A DNA stretch of 64,000 nt, taken from the NCBI RefSeq assembly GCF_958979055.1, contig NC_084899.1, forward strand, positions 2,058,501-2,122,500. The letters are read 5' to 3'. The notes beneath the pieces are model-generated. The model saw only the letters and a list, made by a program, of their open reading frames with translations. It did no database searches and was not told the origin of the DNA. This DNA is from Alnus glutinosa (taxonomy: Eukaryota; Streptophyta; Magnoliopsida; Fagales; Betulaceae). Below are positions 50,615 to 62,570 of the stretch, one piece after another. Every line of letters begins with the position of its first letter. The first letter of the stretch is position 1. The position numbers and the translations under genes are program-made.

Positions 50615-51253
50615 AAAATGGACACAGATCATAAATGACGGGTGTTAAAGTAACCTTTTAGTTAAAGTGGATTTGAATACTCCAATAGGATGTTTAGATG
50701 GAAGAAATCTTTTAGGATTCCCGAAGATTACTCCACTTTATTGTACTTGAGCGGAGGGAATCGAAATACCTAAAGGAATGCCGATTCTCTTTGAATTGTC
50801 TTTTGTTAAGAACGTGAATTCTCTTATAGAGGAGTAATATTATTAAGCAAATCATTATATGATTGACATACAATTGAGATAACATAACCGTGAAAATCAA
50901 CAATTTTTTTTGTAAGTGCTGATTCAGTGACTGATTTTCACTAACACATCATCAAATTATATGACATTCTACTAAATAGAATTATTATTCAATTTTTACC
51001 CTTTCCTTACTACACACACAAAAGTGGGCCTTAATGGGCCTGTTTTATTGGAGTGTGGTTTTAGTGTTGTTGATGATTGATTGTGTTACTTTGCGTGGGC
51101 CATGACTGCTAATGGCCCGAATAATTAGGCTTGTGAGCTCGATGGGCTCGACACGAGACTCGAGGTCCAGTTCAAAAGGTTTTTCTCGTCACGTTCAAGG
51201 CAGGCTTTGCTCATTTCTCTTTCCGTGCAACGAGCAAAGTCTCTTTCTAGTTG

Positions 51254-51323
<70 letters not shown>

Positions 51324-51826
51324 TAATTAATTAATTAATTAATTTTAGAATAGAGCAATCCAACACCACTAGTTTGGGACTAGAATTTCAAGTAAAGAGA
51401 CGATTTTTTTAAGAAATTAAAATAAAAAATAAAAAATAGGAGGGTAAAAAATTAATTTTAAGAGGGTTTGTGTTACAAACCTAAATATTAAGTTTGTAAT
51501 GGTATAATTTAGGTAGGTTCCTACTTTAAACATACATTTAAGAATATATAAACTCATTTTTATGATTTTATTAGCACTAGAACAATCTTTAACTATACTT
51601 ACAACCATGATAATTTATTCATAAACCCATATTGACTCAAAGATTCCAATTCTAAAACATCTTAAAGATGTATTGTTATTGAAAGATACAACTCTTACCT
51701 GAATTGAAAACAAAGCTAAATTACTATTTCCATGACTTATTTGAAAATAAACCCCCTAACCATTTGTGTAGTTCCACCCCCAACACCACCATTGAGTTCA
51801 TGTTATTTTAACCCAATGTTTGGTTA
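50615..51826. other. Intergenic AT-rich DNA with simple repeats
   Basis: No gene. A T-run/A-run/(AT)n/(AC)n/TTAA series at about 51256-51345 is a compound microsatellite. Nothing else is recognised. Confidence 0.45.
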
Positions 51827-52005
51827 CACTACAAAAATACATGCTTTTTGTGACTGATTTTTAGTGGCCGACCAGAAATGGTGAAAGGTCACTAAACATT
51901 AGTGACATTTGATCAGTAACCTTCCTAGAAGGTCACTAATCAATGGGTCAGTATTTAACTGTTAGTGACGTGTCCGATCGACGCACCACTAATATATAGT
52001 GTGTT
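51827..52005 (+). mobile_element. CACTA (En/Spm-like) transposon end
   Basis: Begins CACTACAAAAATACATG, the diagnostic CACTA terminus. It is followed by repeated subterminal words on both strands (TTAGTGAC, GGTCACTAA, TCACTAA). The opposite end, which should read TTGTAGTG, was not found nearby, so the element is truncated or has decayed. No transposase was seen. Confidence 0.65.
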
Positions 52006-53390
52006 TAGGAGTTATGTTGTCTCTTGGTTTTTTCTGTTTGATACTAGGAAGATGTGTATATTAGTATATTCCTTGTCAATTCATGACATCGTTAATTAGT
52101 TACTTCATAATAATGGCCAAAGTGTAGCTTTGAGGTGTGATTTGAAGTCAAAATGGAACTTCTCAAACTCTTGACAAGCCAAGCCTGCTTCTATTTGGTT
52201 TGGAGTTTGGACCATTTCTTAATTGTTATATATTTTGGTTGGATTATATATGCCTCTTTGGAAAGAGCATTTTTAGATGGTGACCCTTGGAAGAGTGGGT
52301 TGCCAATACCTGCAAAATGCTTTAGGTTTTGGTTTTGGTTCAGTCTTCCATTTAAATTTTCATTTTTTTTCAAATCCAAGAAAAGTGTGTGTATATATAT
52401 ATACACACACGCACAAGGCTATTAAGCGGTTTTCACATTAATCATAAATTTATAAAAATTACATTTTTATCTCACAAATATTTCACAATAATAACTTGGC
52501 AGTTACAATCAATCATTAAGTTAAACAAATATTGATCTAAGAGTTGCATTGTTGAGCTAGCATTACTCAATTTATATTAAGTCCTCCCTACTATAATAGA
52601 TGATTCTCTTCAACAAATGAACTTCAATTAACAAATTCCAACTAAAATGTACCAATATTTATTGTGCACCATTACAATGTAATTGTAATTGTAGACAGCC
52701 GTAACCGTTTAATAACCTTCTCTATTCACCCTTATTTTAATTTGTTTTGGATTATGTAGAGATTAAGGGCCTCCCAAGGAAGCCTCATGGCTTGTGATCA
52801 GTTGGTAACCCAACCAACCTAACTAGGTCACTGCCCGAGGATGCCTAATGGCCAACAGCCATGGCTGGCCTGTTGTCATTGTTTGCGGTCGTTCGGTAAC
52901 CTAGGTGGCCTGTCTAGGCTACCGCTTAGGCTATCTAGCAAAGGGAGAAGGTGTTTTCGGGCAAAAGGTTTCAAAATTAAACCAGGTGCAGAATACATTG
53001 ACAAACGGTAATGTTTTTGAGAAGTGGTTTTTAAACAACAACAAAAAAAATGATTTAAAATTAAACCATTAGCAAATAGCCAAATATGACCAAAGTCTTA
53101 CATTAATTAGCTAGGTGGTGATCATTGGAGTGGGAGATTGATATAACACAAATATTATTAATCAATCTAAACTGATCATAGATTTAAGTTAAGTAGTATC
53201 TTAATATTATATATTATATCAAAATCTCACTTGAAGACCCAAACAAAGTATTCACCTTTAATTATCAAGTGTTGAAGTGAAGATGGTGGTCAATCCATAA
53301 TATGGATCTATATATCTAATATTATCTTTTTTATTTATCTCCCCCAACAAACCAAAATTATGCTATACGTTGCCATTTATCATTGTTGCC
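52006..53390. other. Intergenic DNA, nothing recognised
   Basis: Bases 52150-52400 have an open frame with a gene-like base composition but no recognisable domain. A short self-complementary (GT)/(TA)/(AC) hairpin lies at about 52386-52412. Bases 52760-52930 are GC-richer with repeated words (GG-AGCCTCATGGC and GGATGCCTAATGGC). Confidence 0.3.
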
Positions 53391-53394
53391 CAAT

Positions 53395-54140
53395 CAGGTC
53401 TGGCAGGCCAGGGAGAGAGCGTTAAGTGTCCCCCCTTCTCTTAAGGTGCCTTTTGTGGAAGAGTAAGGCCCATTGGACTTTTACATAGTATCAAAGCAAG
53501 TTCTTTGAACGATGATGGGCCTTTCCCTCCCGATGTTGAACATGTGTTTGACTAAATTAAAGCACCACAAGTGAGGAGGCGTGTTATTCCTAAGGCGTCT
53601 TAAAGAGAAAGGATTGAGCCTTCCCTCCCACTACCGCTTTGATGCAATGCATGTGTTTGAACAATAGTGCCACACGTGAGGGGACATGTTAAGTGTCTCC
53701 CTTTCTCCTAAGGTGTCTTTTATGGAAGAGTAAGACTCAATGGACTTTATCATGTTAAGTGTCCATCTTTCTCCTAATGTGCTTTTTGTGGAAGAGTAAA
53801 GTTCAATGGACTTTATCATGGTATCAAAACATCAGGGCTTTGGCCAATGTTGGGTCTTCTTTTCCGTTGTACACGTGTTTGGACAATAGTCCCACACGTG
53901 AGGAGGCGTGTAAGAGTCCCACATTGCCAAGGTATACCTAGGTTGTGGGCTTTATAATCCTTAAGAAAACCTTTTCCCTTAAGATGCCTTTAGGAAAATG
54001 ATTGGGACTTCCCTCATTCTGCTACTCTGATGCAATACACGTTTTTAAACAATAATATCACACGTGAATGAACGTTTTACGTGTTTTTCTTTCTCTTAAG
54101 GTGCATTTAGTAAAACAATAGGCCCATTAAACTATTACTG
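53395..54140. mobile_element. LTR-retrotransposon-like fossil with internal repeats
   Basis: Several imperfect copies of one unit (GTTAAGTGTC..CTT.TCCTAA.GTG, TTTTGTGGAAGAGTAA, CAATGGACTTTATCATG). Two positions (about 53488 and 53819) resemble the plant initiator-Met tRNA primer-binding word TGGTATCAAAGC. A GAGTCCCACATTGCC phrase lies at about 53911. These features suggest piled-up remains of a small LTR element. It is broken and non-coding, with no gag or pol seen. Boundaries and family are uncertain. Confidence 0.45.
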
Positions 54141-54281
54141 AGGGAGAAGTTGCAATCACACTTCTTTCTAGTACGTGCTACAGGCTATAGCCATGTGTTT
54201 GAATTTACGAGGTACCGTCTTGTCTCAAGTCTGATTGCTGAAACAACATTTTTACATATAATCTATTATTAGACATGAGTT

Positions 54282-54599
54282 CCAACGTAAGCTTAATTAT
54301 GTTCGATGATTGGGACCGACGTTGAGCGTGCGTGGGAGCCTGGTTGGCGAGGAGCTGGATTATGCATAATAATAATAATTAGAGGTCAATATATAAGAAA
54401 GTGAAATAATTAATTGGATAAAGAAATAGAAGAATTCGAGTAGACAAGACAAATAAAAATCGTGGTCTCTTTTATAATATTATGGGTAAAGCAATCCTAT
54501 CTCTGAGCCTCTGTGGACGTTCTTGGATCACAATTTAGGGAGTGAAAGAAGCTATTTTAATTATTAATTATAAAACCAATTCAACCAATAATGAAAATG

Positions 54600-54640
<41 letters not shown>

Positions 54641-54659
54641 GAGAGAGCACATGGTTTTG

Positions 54660-54690
<31 letters not shown>
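54282..54690 (+). repeat. Duplicated segment D2
   Basis: Matches D1 at 48596-48990. It contains a 37-base T run at 54601-54637 and ends in a TA/GA microsatellite at about 54659-54700. It lies about 4.7 kb upstream of the ACS start and marks the left end of the unit that was copied. Confidence 0.85.
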
Positions 54691-54699
<9 letters not shown>

Positions 54700-54704
<5 letters not shown>

Positions 54705-57700
54705 TCTTCTAGAAAAAGGCGATTCTTGGCGCATACATAGAAACACTGGCTTTAAAATTCATGATAAAAAATACATATAGGTGTATTAATTGAAAAAAAT
54801 CAACTACAGCAAGTGGAGAGAAAAAAGAAAAAAAAAAAAAAAAAGGGAAATAATTAAAGAAAAATAAAGAAAACTACAGAATTAATGTTTAAGTTCCAAA
54901 CGGCAATTAATATTAATTTGAATAATTTTGAATGGTGGTGTTGATGAATTGTTGGTGGTCAAAAGACGCCGGTGGATGATTTTGCATTTCAATGCTTTAC
55001 AACTAGATCGACCAACAATATTAAGAAATTTAATTAACAAAGACATCTTTTGGCTTTTGCTTAATATGATTCGGGTCTGGTCGATTAATTTGTAAAGCTG
55101 ATATCCAGTTTTAATTGGGATTTGCATAACCTCGCCAATAGGTCCCCTCCACTCCACTCCACTGCCATTACTGGAAGACTGGTTCTCATTCTATCTCTCC
55201 GAGCGACACTTATCTCCCTTAGTTTGCAGTTGTAGAGTGTGTTTGGCTACATGATTTCGTAGATTAAATGTGTGATTTTAAACTAAATTATAAAAAATAT
55301 ATCATTTAAGAGTGTGTTTTTAAAATATTACAATAAAAAAAGGTAAAAAAAAATTGCATTTTCAAACCAAAAGAAATGAAACCTGTTTTTTGAAAGAGTA
55401 AAAATTTCAAAATGCAATTAATGAAAACATAAATTTTAAAAACATACTTTTAACCGGCTCCATGCCATGCGAGTGTAGAACTAAACAGAGTCTAAGACTA
55501 CTGTCGGCGACAACAGTAGCGAAAAGAACACCCTTGGTCCATGGATGAGATTTGTTTCTCAAAAACGTGTCTTGTACAAACACGCTAATTAAGATTAAGA
55601 ATCATTAATATAAACAAGTACTTGGAGGCATGGATTTGTGCGCGTTGAATATATATATATATATATTCAAGATAGATGCCTGAGATAGGGAGGGTAGGAG
55701 AGAAAGAAAAGCATGAAAAAATTGCATTCCAATGGAGCCTGCAGAGTCAGTATTACCAACTGACCGACCTACCCAATATTCTGACGTTATCTCTATTTCG
55801 AACATGATTACTATAATGTTTTTCCACATGGCATCTCCCTATTGGTATTGTATCTTCCAAGCAGATTCATATGCCCTCAACATCGGATACAAAATAACAT
55901 GCGCCAATTCGATCGATCCCCTTTAATTAGTTGCCTACAAATTATACGGAAATCCCACTTTATCTTAATTAATTACCTCATTATTTTATCTTGGTGGTAA
56001 TTCATGCTGTGTGCTACTAATTAAACAAGCTAGTGTGCATTAGTTACCTGCCTACGTAACGTGTGTGATGAAAAATTTACAAGAAAATGTATTTTTAGTA
56101 AGAATAATTTGAAAAATCTTAGGTATTTTTATTTTAAGATAATTCGAGGAACCCTAAACCTCCCAACAACAAACATAAATGTTTGATATCACACTAATTC
56201 TAAGATTTTAAGGAACCCTAATTTTAAAAGTTCCTCATACTAAGCACGTAACAACATTGGTTAAAGACTCAACTTACAGAATCTTTGAGTATATTTAGTA
56301 TGAATCGATGGACTCTCCCGTTATGGTGAAAATCCAAGAAGAAATCAGGCTGATGATGGCAGAAAAAAGTTGGATTCAAATTGTTGCCCTCTATAGCCTA
56401 TTTTCTAAGTACCCATTCAATAAGATCTTGCAATCTTGTGAACAGGGTGGAACCATTTTTTTTTTTTTTTCAACAAAGATTGATTTAAAGATGGATTGAC
56501 AATGATACATTAACGTAATGAAATGGTGAATTAACATTATAATAAGTTGTGCAATGATGTAATTAATGGAGATGGAGCATTTGGGAAGAGAATTAATTTG
56601 AGGCCAATTCTGCAGTAGTTATATATTCTTGGGGCAGTAGGGAAAACGGGATGCAAATTAGGACAAAAAACACATTCCCATTGGTTGTAGTCCATATGAA
56701 GAACATGAAGTGACATAATCCTGGCCCCCCGTACATCCAAGATGTTGACAAAGTGAGCTGTTGACAATTAAGAAAACCCCATCTTATGTATGTACGTAAT
56801 CCCCGTGACTTTGTTAGTTTAAAATATATAGTATATGTTTGGAACAAGACACATAAATATAAGGAAGACCAATTGGCCTGTCATATTCATATGTATGTGT
56901 AAGTCCTAACCTCGAGGGTGCTTCCATGACATGCTCCCTCTCTCTCAGTTGGACTCCACTTGGGACATCAACACTTTCTCGGCAATGAGCTTTCTTAATT
57001 TGCACCTACCACACTTAACGTATTCATTATCTTTCAACATATGGCTGAAAGCTGAAAAGGCCAGCTTTGGTTATCCCCACACCGCCACATATGATAATTA
57101 ACAGATTAATTCAGCTTAATTAATTATCTCTTTGCTTTAACCATGAAACAATCCCTTCTTTTTCTTTTTTAATTATTATTATTTGGTAAAAGACAAAGCT
57201 TAAACAGTGCTACTTCTCAAAATAATTAATGTTTTGGTTAATTAGCTTTAAGGCGTAGCTCAAGGAGCATGATCAGGGGTTTATTTTATTCCATCAACTA
57301 CTACATGCTTTCCAACCAATGATTTGGGTTCTTTCTGGTGAGTTGAAAAAGGCCTAGCTTCCATATATGCAGTAAGAAATGACATGCCCATGACTATCAT
57401 GATTTGATGCATGATGAAAAATCAATAATTGGATCATTTGGTTTTATATTTTAAGAATTAGTGTTATTTTGTAATCCAATAATAAGCTTGGCCGAAAGTC
57501 GATCAAACTAGGGTTATATTTTTTTAAATTAATTATTGCCAAACTAAGTGAGATAATTAAGCGTGAATCCTCTTCCTTTATGTGGTGAGAGTACTCGATC
57601 GATCTACTAGATTTCATTATTGGCAAGTGAGATCTTGTTTAATTAACATAATTAAACTTTATTTTTATTTTATATTTTGTGAAGGAAAAAAAAAAAACCC

Positions 57701-57764
57701 CATCCCCGTGCCGTACGTGTCAATGATACATGCCATTATTCAAAAGAGATGAAACACTAGAAAG

Positions 57765-57807
<43 letters not shown>

Positions 57808-59262
57808 ATTTTGATATCTGGTGAAGACCTTTGGTTGATACTTGTCCCTCCCTTACAGGCTGAAGTCGCCGAGCAGTCGTCATCTGATCAATCCATTCAC
57901 GTTCTCCTTTCGGCATTAGGGATTCAATCTATGATCAATTGCAAGATCTCATGCTATTGATTTCTTGCACATGGATGTTCATGATCTTGAGCCCCACGTC
58001 GTTGATCTAAAGTAGCATATATATTCTCCGGTCCTCATAATTAATTAATTATCAGTTTACCTTATTGCATTCTTTTTCTCGTCCTCAATCCAATTCTTTA
58101 TTTATTCTCGACGCCTTTTAGTTGAAATATATCCACAAAAATTGCACAATCTTGACAATTTTATATCTTAACTCCTACAGATACCATGCACATTGCACAC
58201 ATAAACAGCAACACCCTTCGATCCACACATATATAATATAGTATTATTCGATTACATTATCGGTTTACCCTAAACGAGTACTCCCTTGACCTCAAACAAC
58301 ATTATTTCACGTTGTTTGAACAGTAAACGATGCGGGTAAAATTTCTTGACCCTACGTTTATTGTCATGTAGCAAGCGATACTATTCAAACCTCACTAAAA
58401 ACTTGTTTATTTATTTATTTAACGTGTATATATATGCACTAGAACTTACATAAGAGCCAACGACTGCATATGATATATAGGATCAATAATTAATGAACAA
58501 AATCTTGTTAAGTATGCCTAGATTATGAGAAGAAATTATAGTTTAATTTCAATCCTCAAAACCCGATATAAGTGATAAGTTTTGTTGTTTGGAATTAATA
58601 TATACATACGTGGGGCCATCAGATCGATCTTCGTTTGTCATAGCTTTGTTCGCAAATCAGAATCTTAATCTTGAGTAAATTGGTATCTTTCTCAGGTCAC
58701 CATATATATCTAACTTAACTACTCTTAGATCTCTTCAAATATTTGTAAGCAATTAATATGCATATTCTTAATTAATTCATGATTTCGTTTCCAGCAGGGA
58801 ATTTAGAGCTTGTTTGGCGAAAATTTGATTAGTCATAGGTTGGGAATCAGTGAGAATTTTTAGAGAGATCGAGAACCTAACCACCATTATAATGATGGGA
58901 AAGTAATTACATGAAGATAATAAAAAAAAAAGAACATATATACACTTGGTCTATTCTGACAAAAGAACTCGAAGAAATTAAATTGGAGATCGACTATAAA
59001 GAATAACACCCACCTCCTCATCAACCACCATTATTCGATCCGTATGGATCTTCTATGAAGATTGAGATAAAGAAAGCTTTGAGAAGATGACAGAAGCAAA
59101 CAGTTGTCACGAGATTAAAACTATATCTGTAAAAAAGGTGACCTTTTGATTTTGCTTACACCACAGAATCAATCATTGATATTTGCTTGTTCTTTTTTAT
59201 TTATTTATTTTTTTTAATTTTCTTAGAGCTGTGAGGGAGGTATTTTTGTGTCAGAAGCCTCT
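54700..59262. other. Long gene-poor region upstream of ACS
   Basis: I see no supported gene on either strand in 4.5 kb. Simple repeats include a 41-base A run at 57765-57805 and (TA)n near 55650. The proximal kilobase presumably holds the ACS promoter. Confidence 0.4.
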
Positions 59263-59270
59263 TATATATA
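59263..59270 (+). promoter_or_regulatory. Probable TATA box of ACS
   Basis: TATATATA followed by TGGGGGG, 143-150 bp upstream of the ATG at 59413. A CT-rich leader (TTTCTGCTCTCTCCTC at about 59306) follows, as in many plant 5' UTRs. Confidence 0.6.
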
Positions 59271-59412
59271 TGGGGGGTCTTTGACAAAGGTTTCATTCAA
59301 CAGCTCTTTCTGCTCTCTCCTCTTTATATCTTCTCTGTCTCTCATCTCTCATATATACCCATTATATTGCAGCCTTTTTGGAAAAAACACTCTTACAAGA
59401 CAGCTGCTAGTT

Positions 59413-61193
59413 ATGGCTATAGAGATTGAGCAGCCCTCTGTTGGGCTATCAAAAGTTGCAGTTTCTGATACTCATGGGGAAGACTCTCCATATTTCGCCG
59501 GCTGGAAAGCTTATGATGAAAACCCATATGATGAACTCAATAACCCTTTGGGAGTTATACAGATGGGGTTGGCAGAAAACCAAGTAAGAAGGGATCATTA
59601 ATTTATTGATTTAGAATTTCTCAGTGCTTCATAGAATCTGCATGTCGATCAATTAATTAACGTTGTTTGTTGTTTCCTAATTAAACAGGTTTCATTTGAT
59701 TTGCTAGAAGAGTACTTGGAAGAGCATTCAGAAGCCTCTAGCTGGGGAAAAGGAGCATCTGGCTTTAGAGAGAATGCTTTGTTTCAAGATTACCACGGAC
59801 TTAAATCATTCAGAAAGGCAATGGCAAGTTTCATGGAACAAATAAGAGGGGGGAGAGTAAAGTTCGACCCTGAAAGAGTTGTCTTAACCGCCGGTGCTAC
59901 AGCTGCTAATGAGCTGTTGACCTTCATTCTTGCCGATCCTGGCGATGCTTTGCTTGTTCCAACCCCATACTATCCGGGGTAAGAAAATAGTCCGTTAAAA
60001 TATAAATTAAATGATTAAATTCATCTCTCCCGATCAACTTTAAACTTTTGGAATAAGTTGTGATTTAACACAGTGTGACGTCCCACATCGTCTTAGTATG
60101 GAAATAAGGATGTGCTTATATATATATATATATTCGCACACTTAATGACACAACGCGTTTTAAAGTCGTAATGAACCCATCAGAACTCCGCAGTTAAGCA
60201 TGCTTATACAAGAGTAGTATCGGGATAGATGACCTACTGAAAAGGCTTAAGATTTTTTGAGTTATCGTATCCATATTCTTGAACTTATGCCTGTCTATAT
60301 TCTTTTATGGCAGATTTGACAGAGATTTAAGGTGGAGAACTGGTGTAAAAATTGTACCAATCCACTGTGACAGCTCAAACAATTTTCAGATTACTCCAGA
60401 AGCCTTAGAAGCCGCCTACAACAATGCAAAAGCCATGAACATCAAAGTGAGAGGGGTGCTAATCACAAACCCTTCCAACCCATTAGGCGCAACAATCCAA
60501 CGGTTAGTTCTTGAAGAGATTCTCGACTTTGTCACTCGCAAGAACATCCATCTTGTCTCCGACGAAATCTACTCAGGATCCGTCTTCTCACCGACCGAGT
60601 TCATAAGCGTTGCAGAAATCCTTGAAGCCCGCAAATTTAAGGATTCAGAAAGAGTTCACATTGTTTACAGTCTATCAAAAGATCTCGGCCTCCCGGGTTT
60701 TAGAGTTGGCACGATATACTCGTACAACGACAAGGTTGTGACAACAGCGAGGAGGATGTCTAGCTTCACCTTAATTTCTTCACAAACACAGCATTTGTTG
60801 GCTTCCATGTTGTCTAACAAGGCATTCACAGAGAATTACATCATGATAAACAGAGAGAGATTAAGGAAGAGGTATGAAATGATCATTGAAGGGCTTAGGA
60901 GTTCTGGTATTGAGTGTTTGAAAGGAAATGCAGGGTTGTTTTGCTGGATGAATTTAAGCCCATTGTTGGATAAGCCTACAAGAGAAGGTGAATTGGCTCT
61001 TTGGGACTCCATGCTTCATGAAGTGAAGCTAAATATATCTCCAGGCTCTTCTTGCCATTGCTCTGAACCAGGTTGGTTCAGGGTGTGTTTTGCTAACATG
61101 AGTGAGCTCACACTACAAGTTGCGTTGAAAAGAATTCATATTTTCATGGAAAAAAAAGGAGGAGAGAGAAATCAACAAATCTTTTCTCAGTAA
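59413..61193 (+). CDS. ACS7: 1-aminocyclopropane-1-carboxylate synthase, type III (ACS7-like)
   Basis: Three exons, 59413-59583, 59689-59978 and 60314-61193, give 446 aa, almost the length of Arabidopsis ACS7 (447). It converts S-adenosylmethionine to ACC, the committed step of ethylene synthesis, in the cytosol as a PLP-dependent dimer. Hallmarks in order are [86 protein letters not shown] (PLP-contacting Asp237 and Tyr240), [14 protein letters not shown] with the Schiff-base Lys at 276, and [12 protein letters not shown] with the substrate-carboxylate Arg. The tail after ALKRIHIFM is short ([13 protein letters not shown]). It lacks the MAPK sites and the CDPK/TOE sequence of types I and II, hence type III, a class regulated mainly by XBAT32-type ubiquitination. 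Intron 2 contains a Cassandra-like LTR. Confidence 0.97.
60074..60270 (+). mobile_element. Cassandra-like solo LTR fossil with 5S rRNA segment, in ACS intron 2
   Basis: Begins TGTGACGTCCCACATCG, then a TATA-rich stretch, and a segment at about 60140-60245 matching the plant 5S rRNA gene (CCCATCAGAACTCCGCAGTT, AAGCATGCTT, AGAGTAGTAT, GATGACCTACTG). Cassandra TRIM LTRs have exactly this composition. No second LTR or internal domain is seen. Both ACS copies carry it, so it predates their duplication. The right end is approximate. Confidence 0.75.
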
Positions 61194-62470
61194 TCTCTTC
61201 CCTTTTTTTTATGGTTCTACCCATTTTGATTCTTTGGATGACATGACTGAGACCAGAGATTTCATTGATTTCTATCTCCTTCTCGTTTTTCCATGAAACC
61301 ATGAATTCTTTTCAACGCAATTACACTGTAAATCACATTGAATTGGAAAGTAGTTTTGTTTGCTTGCTTTGCTCTGAGCAAGTTTTGCAGAAATTCCTCC
61401 TTTTTTTTTTTTTTTTTCTTTTTTTCTGAGTTGCAGAAATTCCGTTTGTAAGAGTACTGTAGTAATAATGCTGAACTTTCTAAGCATATTTTGTTGGAAT
61501 AACATCATTCCAGCTTAATTTTTTTAAATAAATAGTGGTTTAACACGGTGTTGATAAGAGCAAAGATGATTTTGAGTTTGAACTCTAAGCCTACAATTCA
61601 CCTCATTTCAATAAAGTATTTTACGTGTTAGCTATACCAAATCACTAATTAAAATATTAATTAAATTCACCGCTTTCTATAAATTTAAGCTTTTGAAATA
61701 AATAATTGTTTAATATACTTAGCGGGAGCGGGTTTGTTCGTTAATTCTCAACTAAACATAATCCGACTTTGAAAAGACATGATTAATTAAAATTAATTAA
61801 TTAATGTGGGGCAGAAGTTTATACAATATTAATTCAACATGTTTCCGACCAAACTTCTTGGCTAGGTTGGAATCTAAACTGGAACTTATTACTTCTTTGA
61901 CATTTGAAGTTGATGCTGTCATCGTCATGTCAAGCTCACATAATTAAGCCGGCTTGATTCAGAAGTTATTGGATAAGATATGCTTAATTAACTGCTTTGC
62001 TTTCCATAAATACACTATTATGCTTAACTTACACCAAACATTGTTCCACCACGTGATATCGTCATTTGAAATTGATGCGGCAGATTAGAATGAATAAATC
62101 TTGATTATATTAATGTAAAGACCATTGTCAAATCACCAATAATTCCCATATAATGATCATTATTGTTAAATCACCAACTTATGACTTCTGTTATAATGCC
62201 ATATTAAATCACCAATCATCTTGTAAAAGTGGATTTCCGCACAGCTGACTAGTTGATGGCCGGTCATATATATGCAAGACGATAAAATCACCACCGACCC
62301 CAAACTCTTTTTATTCTACTTTTTCCTACAAATAATCTACTGACTTAAACATCGGAGGCTCTCTGCAAGCCTCAGGCCAGCACGACTCCGATGGTCGTTT
62401 TCTTGTCTTGCAGGTGGCCCGTCGACTAGTTCGAACGTGCATCGAATAGTACTTCAACTAAGATGATTTC
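61194..62470. other. 3' flank of ACS and spacer
   Basis: A stretch at 61286-61320 is the reverse complement of the ACS gene end (TTTTTCCATGAAA, ATGAATTCTTTTCAACGCAA against TTGCGTTGAAAAGAATTCAT at 61121-61140). The ACS terminus therefore forms an inverted repeat with its own 3' flank and could fold in the transcript. A T-run lies at 61401-61418. No further gene. Confidence 0.6.
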
Positions 62471-62477
62471 AATTAAG

Positions 62478-62570
62478 AGTAATGCTAAATATCACCCTTG
62501 TGTCTCTTTTTTGTCCCCTCAAAATTGATGTGACTCTTAAAATTACCATTGAAATGATTAAAAGGTAATT
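62478..62570. repeat. MITE-family fragment
   Basis: Starts GAGTAATGCTAAATATCACC and continues with GTCCCCTCAAAATTGATGTG and ACTCTTAAAATTACCATTGA. It resembles the 17156-17324 element's order (GTCCCTCCAAGAATGATGTA, ACTTTTAAAATCGCCACTTGA). The matching right end is not clear. Confidence 0.45.

Noticed and set aside
53395-54140. Satellite or CRISPR-like tandem array
   Set aside because: Units are irregular in spacing and sequence and look like stacked LTR-element remains; no prokaryotic context.
55605-56847. Several 60-85 codon frames on both strands as small genes upstream of ACS
   Set aside because: No family similarity, no conserved start context and frequent overlap of opposing frames, as expected by chance.
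60140-60245. Functional 5S rRNA gene
   Set aside because: Only part of 5S is similar, it is diverged, and it lies within an LTR-like frame inside an intron.
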